29,627 nt of DNA from Rubrolithibacter sp043763625 (lineage in GTDB: Bacteria > Bacteroidota > Bacteroidia > Sphingobacteriales > Sphingobacteriaceae): contig JAYULL010000155.1 of NCBI GenBank assembly GCA_043763625.1, positions 1-29,627 on the forward strand, written 5' to 3'. This document shows, piece after piece, positions 25,430 through 29,627 of this stretch. Under the pieces are notes generated by a model. That model did not search any database and was not told the DNA's origin. It saw nothing but the letters and a program-made list of their open reading frames with translations. A program made the translations under genes and the position numbers. How positions within the stretch are numbered: the stretch's first letter is position 1; each line of letters begins with the position of its first letter.

Positions 25430-25455
25430 ATTAGAAGCCTAATAGAACAGCGTAA

Positions 25456-25773
25456 TTATCGCATTTTATTTCTGTTGAAAGCAATTAAGAATTCAGGCGA
25501 CGTAGACATTTCTTCAGAATGCGGAGAGGCCGGAACGGAACTAGGTGCTGTAAGCAACTGAGTCTTAATAAGTCCATAAAGTTTAATCAGCGTTTCAGGA
25601 AGGGCTTTTTTAGATAAAGTAGGATGATATTTGCGTTCCAGCTCAGCCTTCTTTTCGCCCGAGGCCAAACATAGTTCCCAGCTCTCGTCTTTTTTAAACC
25701 AAAATTGCTCGGCATAATTTGCTAAGTCAAAGAGGTACAATTTTGCTTGCAATTCTATTGTGGAGTTTGTCAT
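25456..25773 (-). CDS. Hypothetical protein, 105 residues
   Basis: I do not recognise this protein. It has an N-terminal helical half with several aromatics (LYLFDLANYAEQFWFKKDESWELCL), a basic and acidic helix (GEKKAELERKYHP), and a Pro/Ser-rich low-complexity stretch (TAPSSVPASPHSEE) before a basic C-terminus. No signal peptide or membrane helix is present. Codon use looks like that of its neighbours. Its start lies two bases after the stop of the frameshifted small basic gene, so the two were probably one transcript. Confidence 0.6.
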   Translation of the reverse strand: MTNSTIELQAKLYLFDLANYAEQFWFKKDESWELCLASGEKKAELERKYHPTLSKKALPETLIKLYGLIKTQLLTAPSSVPASPHSEEMSTSPEFLIAFNRNKMR

Positions 25774-25774
25774 A

Positions 25775-25905
25775 TTATTTCTTTTTCGGTGCTATAAATT
25801 CTGCCTTCGAAACAGTTTTTTTACCGCTTTGGTAGTCAGATGTAGTTTTTTTACCGTCAGTACCGGCAGCCTTTTTTACGTTTTTCCTCCCTTGTCTTTG
25901 CTCAT
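25775..25905 (-). pseudogene. Small Lys-rich protein, frameshifted in an A run
   Basis: The minus-strand ATG at 25905 opens MSKDKGGK and then stops at TAA after one more codon. Adding one A to the five-A run after codon 7 restores a 43-residue frame: NVKKAAGTDGKKTTSDYQSG, then KKTVSKAEFIAPKKK, ending at TAA 25775-25777. The MSKDKGGKNVKK start resembles a family of very short basic proteins found in Sphingobacteria-like genomes, which makes a real gene more likely than chance. The span of 131 bp is one short of a multiple of three, as expected. Sequencing error and true decay cannot be separated here. Confidence 0.6.
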
Positions 25906-26019
25906 AGTATTTATTTTTAATTTAGTAATGCTTATTTATTAATATCTCGCTAAATCAGTTGTAATAAAAATTCTTAAGATAATCTCACGAGTGAAAGTTT
26001 CGGTTCCTGCGTTACTAAT

Positions 26020-27723
26020 CTATTTTTGTTGCGGATCGATTGGTAGAGTAAACCAAAAAGTAGAGCCCTTGCCCACCTCGCTGACTACGCCGATTTGTCC
26101 CTCGTGTTTAGTTATGATTTCGGCGCTTATGTATAACCCAAGTCCCAAACCCGAATACTGAATTCCCCTATTGTCACCGCGAAAATATCTATCAAAAAGG
26201 TAGGGAATATTCTCGGATAGAATTCCATGTCCTTTATCGGTAACGGATACCTTTGCTGTATCACGAACCTTTTCAATGGTGATTAATATTTCCTTTGAAG
26301 CCGGGGCGTATTTAATGGCGTTATTTATAAGATTAACGATCACCTGATCTATTCTTTGAGCATCTGCGTACACCTCTAAGTCCAAATTTCCTTGGGTTTT
26401 CAATGTGTAAATTTCTGCATCGACTTCGGGACAACAATCTTTTATCAGTTTAGAAAGGGTTACCCAAGACCTGTTAAGGTTAAGCTGTCCAATATTAAAT
26501 TGGGTCACATTCAGCAGATTCTTAATCAACAAGTTCACTTTATCTAAACTTCTATTAGCTCCTTCAATAAGGCTTGGAAGCATTTTAGGAGAAGGATTAT
26601 CCTTCATTCTGCTTAAAAGTTGTAGTGAAGAGGTCAGCGTAGTTATGGGAGTTTTAAGTTCGTGGCTCGCAATGTTTATAAAGTCGTCTTTTTGTTCTTG
26701 TAAAATTTTAAGATCATGTATATCTGTAGCCGTACCTATCCAAAGTTTAACTTCTTCGTTTTCATTCTTTATCGGCAGAATACTCACTAAATGCCATCGA
26801 TAACACCCATCTGCCCGTTTATACCGAATTTCCCCTCGCCAATCGTTTATCTTTCCGTCCTGAATTAGATCTAATTGCTTTAAAAACCCTTGTAATTCGT
26901 CTGGATGTGTTACTAAGCCCCACCCCTGCGCTTTTGCTTGTTCATAGTCTCTGCCGGTGTAATTATACCAACGTTGATTGAAAAAACTTGCCTGCGCCTC
27001 GACAGTAATCGTCCAAGCCATTTGAGAAATAGTCTCCATCATATTACGAAATAAAGATTCGCTTTCAGACAATGCTTTTGTCCTGCCGGCTACCCTTTCT
27101 TCAAGTTCTATGTTTAGTTCTACAAGTTCATCATTAATGATTTTGACAACATCCTTCTGCTTAATAAGAAGATTATTGGCTCTTTTTAATTTCTCTTTCT
27201 CCGCTTTTAAAGCTGTTGAAATAATAGAGAGGTCTTGTGCACGCTTTTCTTTTTCTATGTTCTGAAAGATAAGTTCTTTGTTTGCAATAATTAATTGTTC
27301 AGTTTGGATACTTAGTTGTATCGCAATGTTTTTTCTTTCTTCACCCTCTCTGCTTTCTTTTAATGCTCTGTAAATTTTCTGAGATAACATAAATAACTTA
27401 TCTTTCGAAACAAAATCAGTAACACCACTTTTAATAAGCTCCACCGCATTTTCCTCTCCAATAACTCCCGAAACAATAATAAACGGAATAAATGGGCGTA
27501 CGCTCTGTTTAATCTGAAAAGCCGTAACGCCGTCAAAAGCCGGAAGAGCGTAATCTGATAAGACTATTTCGGGTTTAAAAGTATTTAAAGCTTTCTCAAA
27601 CTCTTCCGAAGTTTGTACAACTTCGAAATTAAAATTCAATTTCGATTTTGTCAATTCACGATGAATCAGATCAGCATCAAATTGATTATCCTCAACAACG
27701 AGGATATTAAGAATGCTAGTCAT
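26020..27723 (-). CDS. Receiver-PAS-histidine kinase
   Basis: A soluble 567-residue sensor from ATG 27723 (MTSILNILVVEDN); an in-frame ATG at 27771 would add 16 residues before the receiver. The order is an N-terminal receiver (1-120, Asp57 in LSDYALP), a coiled coil (about 125-225), a PAS domain (about 230-345), HisKA with His354 in IASHELKTP, and HATPase with NLINNAIKYAP, GLGLGLYISAEII and GSTFWFTLPI. The coiled coil holds one copy of the ANKELIFQNxEKEKRA unit that is repeated in the kinase encoded at 28247. With no membrane segment, it is a cytoplasmic kinase fed by phosphate or by a PAS ligand. It is the third gene of a signalling operon. Confidence 0.9.
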   Translation of the reverse strand: MTSILNILVVEDNQFDADLIHRELTKSKLNFNFEVVQTSEEFEKALNTFKPEIVLSDYALPAFDGVTAFQIKQSVRPFIPFIIVSGVIGEENAVELIKSGVTDFVSKDKLFMLSQKIYRALKESREGEERKNIAIQLSIQTEQLIIANKELIFQNIEKEKRAQDLSIISTALKAEKEKLKRANNLLIKQKDVVKIINDELVELNIELEERVAGRTKALSESESLFRNMMETISQMAWTITVEAQASFFNQRWYNYTGRDYEQAKAQGWGLVTHPDELQGFLKQLDLIQDGKINDWRGEIRYKRADGCYRWHLVSILPIKNENEEVKLWIGTATDIHDLKILQEQKDDFINIASHELKTPITTLTSSLQLLSRMKDNPSPKMLPSLIEGANRSLDKVNLLIKNLLNVTQFNIGQLNLNRSWVTLSKLIKDCCPEVDAEIYTLKTQGNLDLEVYADAQRIDQVIVNLINNAIKYAPASKEILITIEKVRDTAKVSVTDKGHGILSENIPYLFDRYFRGDNRGIQYSGLGLGLYISAEIITKHEGQIGVVSEVGKGSTFWFTLPIDPQQK

Positions 27724-27789
27724 TATCTTTTCATCTGAATTTTCCAAGAATCCTATGCTAGTTGATACCATTTATTGAAAAGTGCTAAC

Positions 27790-28230
27790 TTATTGATGGG
27801 GTTGGCTTAATATCATCCAATACAAACCAATGTCTTTTATGGCATTGAAAAAATTATCGCTGTCCACGGGTTTTACTATGTAACTGTTTGCACCCAGAGA
27901 GTAGCATTTTTCTATATCGGGGTTTTCTTTAGATGAAGTAAGTATAACAACCGGAATAGATTTAAGGCTGGGATCTGACTTGATTTTTTCCAGTACCTCC
28001 AACCCGGATATTTTAGGCATTTTCAGGTCCAGTAGAATTAGTTTGGGCTTTTCCAAGATATTCCGCATAGCATAAACATCTTTGCAATAAATAAAATCCA
28101 AAGCTTCCGCACCGTCTTTAACATGATGCAATTTGTTTGTAAAGCCGCTCTTCTTTAAGGCATGGATAGTTAGGTTTGCATCATCCAAAGTATCTTCAGC
28201 AAATAAAATTTCAACATGTTCTAAATTCAT
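27790..28230 (-). CDS. Rcp1-like single-domain response regulator
   Basis: A 146-residue receiver protein with ILFAEDTLDDANL at the N-terminus, the phospho-acceptor Asp68 in LILLDLKMP, the switch region VVILTSS and the conserved Lys in YIVKPVD. The long loop before strand 3 (about 48-62) is typical of Rcp1-type regulators that pair with phytochrome-like kinases. Its gene starts 16 bases after the kinase gene at 28247, which is therefore the likely partner. Confidence 0.92.
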   Translation of the reverse strand: MNLEHVEILFAEDTLDDANLTIHALKKSGFTNKLHHVKDGAEALDFIYCKDVYAMRNILEKPKLILLDLKMPKISGLEVLEKIKSDPSLKSIPVVILTSSKENPDIEKCYSLGANSYIVKPVDSDNFFNAIKDIGLYWMILSQPHQ

Positions 28231-28246
28231 TTTCTTCTTTTTAGTT

Positions 28247-29627
28247 TTAATTTTTTGAGGTTGGTTTTGGCAGGCTGAAATAAAAGCATGCTCCCTCGTT
28301 CAGTTTAGATTCTGCCCATACAATTCCACGATGCTTTTGCACAATTTTCTGAACTATGGCAAGGCCGATCCCGGTACCCTCGAAATCCTCCTGAGAATGT
28401 AACCTCTCAAAAACCCCAAATATTTTATCGTAGTATAACATATCAAATCCTGCGCCCTCATCTTTCACGTAATAAAAGACTACGCCGTCTTTAGTGTAAG
28501 TTCCTATGTCTATACGTGTCTTTGCTTTGTAAAGAGAATACTTGACTGCATTTGAAATTAAATTGATCCACACCTGTTTAATTAATGCTTGATCCCCCGA
28601 GGCAGTTGGAAGATCGGTAACGTGAAATTCCGGTATATTTTGGCCCTCAATATTTGTGACGTCTTCTATAACAGCGTTAACAAGAGCAACCATGTTAATT
28701 TCGGAAACAACGACCTGTTTTCTTCCTAATCTTGAGAAGGCGAGCAAATCATCAATTAATTCACCCATTTTTTTTGAATTGCTCACGATGGAACTGAGAA
28801 TTTTTACCCCCTCAGTGTCTAATTCGTTTTTATAATCCTCTGCGAGAATTTTCGAGTATCCACTAATAGCTCTAATGGGGGCCCTTAAATCGTGAGAAAC
28901 CGAATACGAAAATGACTCCAGATCGTTGTTTACAGATTGCAACTGTGCAGTACGATCGATTAATTCCAGGTTAGCAAGAATTAACTCTTGGGCTCGCATT
29001 TCTTTCTCTTGATTTTGAGCGGCGAGCTTTTTGTTAGCAATGATAAGTTCCCGGGCACGTTTCTCTTTTTCTTTATTTTTAAAAACCAATTCTTTAGCAA
29101 CGGCTAATTCTGCGGCACGGTTTTCTTTCTCCCGCTTTTCGAAGGCGAGTTCTGTATTAGCAATAACCAATTCTGCGGCACGGTCTTCTTTCTCTTGGTT
29201 TTGGAAGATTAATTCTTTATTGGCAATCACCAATTCTGCCGCACGGTTTTCTTTCTCTTGATTTTGAAAGATTAATTCTTCATTGGCAATGGCTAATTCT
29301 GCCGCACGCTTTTCTTTCTCTTGGTTTTGGAAAATCAGTTCTTCATTAGCAATGGCTAATTCTGCCGCACGCTTTTCTTTCTCTTGGTTTTGGAAAATCA
29401 ATTCTTCATTTGCAATTACCAATTCTGCCGCACGATTTTCTTTCTCTTGATTTTGGAAGATTAATTCTTTATTGGCAATGACTAATTCTGCCGCACGGTT
29501 TTCCTTCTCTTGGCTTTGGAAAATCAATTCTTTATTGGCAATGACTAATTCTGCCGCACGCTTTTCTTTCTCTTGGTTTTGGAAGATTAATTCTTTATTG
29601 GCAATCACCAATTCTGCCGCACGGTTT
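28247..29627 (-). CDS. Histidine kinase with long 21-residue repeat coiled coil (5' end outside window)
   Basis: The frame is open to the window edge and the true start lies beyond it. At least ten copies of a 21-residue unit (consensus AAELVIANKELIFQNQEKENR, shown here only as a consensus split: AAELVIANKEL + IFQNQEKENR) come first. These are followed by NNDLESFSYSVSHDLRAPIR with the phospho-acceptor His, then HATPase motifs NLISNAVKYS, DEGAGFDM, FGVFERLH and GTGIGLAIVQKIV. The kinase core belongs to the phytochrome-type (Cph1-like) group. The repeats form three heptads each and should make a long continuous signalling helix. The partner receiver follows after 16 bases. Confidence 0.92.
   Translation of the reverse strand, partial: NRAAELVIANKELIFQNQEKEKRAAELVIANKELIFQSQEKENRAAELVIANKELIFQNQEKENRAAELVIANEELIFQNQEKEKRAAELAIANEELIFQNQEKEKRAAELAIANEELIFQNQEKENRAAELVIANKELIFQNQEKEDRAAELVIANTELAFEKREKENRAAELAVAKELVFKNKEKEKRARELIIANKKLAAQNQEKEMRAQELILANLELIDRTAQLQSVNNDLESFSYSVSHDLRAPIRAISGYSKILAEDYKNELDTEGVKILSSIVSNSKKMGELIDDLLAFSRLGRKQVVVSEINMVALVNAVIEDVTNIEGQNIPEFHVTDLPTASGDQALIKQVWINLISNAVKYSLYKAKTRIDIGTYTKDGVVFYYVKDEGAGFDMLYYDKIFGVFERLHSQEDFEGTGIGLAIVQKIVQKHRGIVWAESKLNEGACFYFSLPKPTSKN
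28994..29620 (-). repeat. Tandem 63-bp repeat array inside a histidine-kinase gene
   Basis: Ten units, nine of 63 bp and one of 60 bp (about 29080), lie in frame. The units nearest the window end are nearly identical at DNA level, with changes limited to a few codons (K/E after IAN, V/A after AEL, N/K/D before R). Units nearer the kinase core are more diverged, and an eleventh, partial unit follows. The array runs out of the window, so the total count is unknown. Confidence 0.93.

Noticed and set aside
28994..29627. CRISPR-like periodic repeats
   Set aside because: Units are adjacent without spacers, keep an open frame and encode heptads; this is a coding tandem repeat.

Overview
The window looks like a chromosomal segment of a Bacteroidota bacterium, probably from the Sphingobacteriales/Chitinophagales side (inference). 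The signs are a SusC/SusD pair, GH97 and SGNH glycan enzymes, near-absent Shine-Dalgarno sequences, promoter boxes of the Bacteroidetes TTTG/TAnnTTTG type, and histidine kinases with the AAELxIANKEL coiled-coil repeats common in that phylum. The DNA is moderately AT-rich.

Region 1 (1-17745) is a carbohydrate-utilisation locus. It holds the tail of an unknown protein, a secreted GH97 glycosidase, a frameshifted SGNH hydrolase and a FadR-type GntR regulator, followed by a SusC-SusD operon closed by a terminator. Next come two divergent units: a minus-strand SDR dehydrogenase, and a six-gene plus-strand operon. That operon encodes an EamA/DMT transporter, a secreted toroid-like protein of unknown function, an IlvD/Edd pentonate-type dehydratase, an SMP-30 lactonase, a DHDPS-family aldolase/dehydratase and a second SDR. 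Together these read as glycan cleavage outside, import through SusCD, then a non-phosphorylative route: sugar, lactone, aldonate, 2-keto-3-deoxy acid, central metabolism. L-arabinose is the best guess for the sugar. GTWWAC palindromes repeated at exactly 23-bp steps lie in front of susC (three copies) and between the divergent units (two copies). They fit a FadR-type operator and probably tie the locus to the neighbouring GntR regulator.

Region 2 (17746-24253) starts with a truncated histidine-kinase remnant. It continues with envelope and stress genes: DUF421 protein with a zinc ribbon, Mn-catalase, BON-SH3 protein, small lipoprotein, DUF892 ferritin-like protein, DUF937 protein, PRC-barrel/DUF2382 protein and an OmpA-like protein. 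Most are minus-strand single genes with their own hairpin terminators.

Region 3 (24254-29627) is a signalling area: a stand-alone receiver protein, a receiver-PAS-histidine kinase, an Rcp1-like receiver, and a histidine kinase running off the window whose N-terminal part is at least ten 21-residue repeats. Its gaps hold decayed genes: a response-regulator relic, a P1B-type ATPase relic and a frameshifted small basic protein. Several lesions in the window are single-base losses, some in A runs, so decay and sequencing error both need to be considered.
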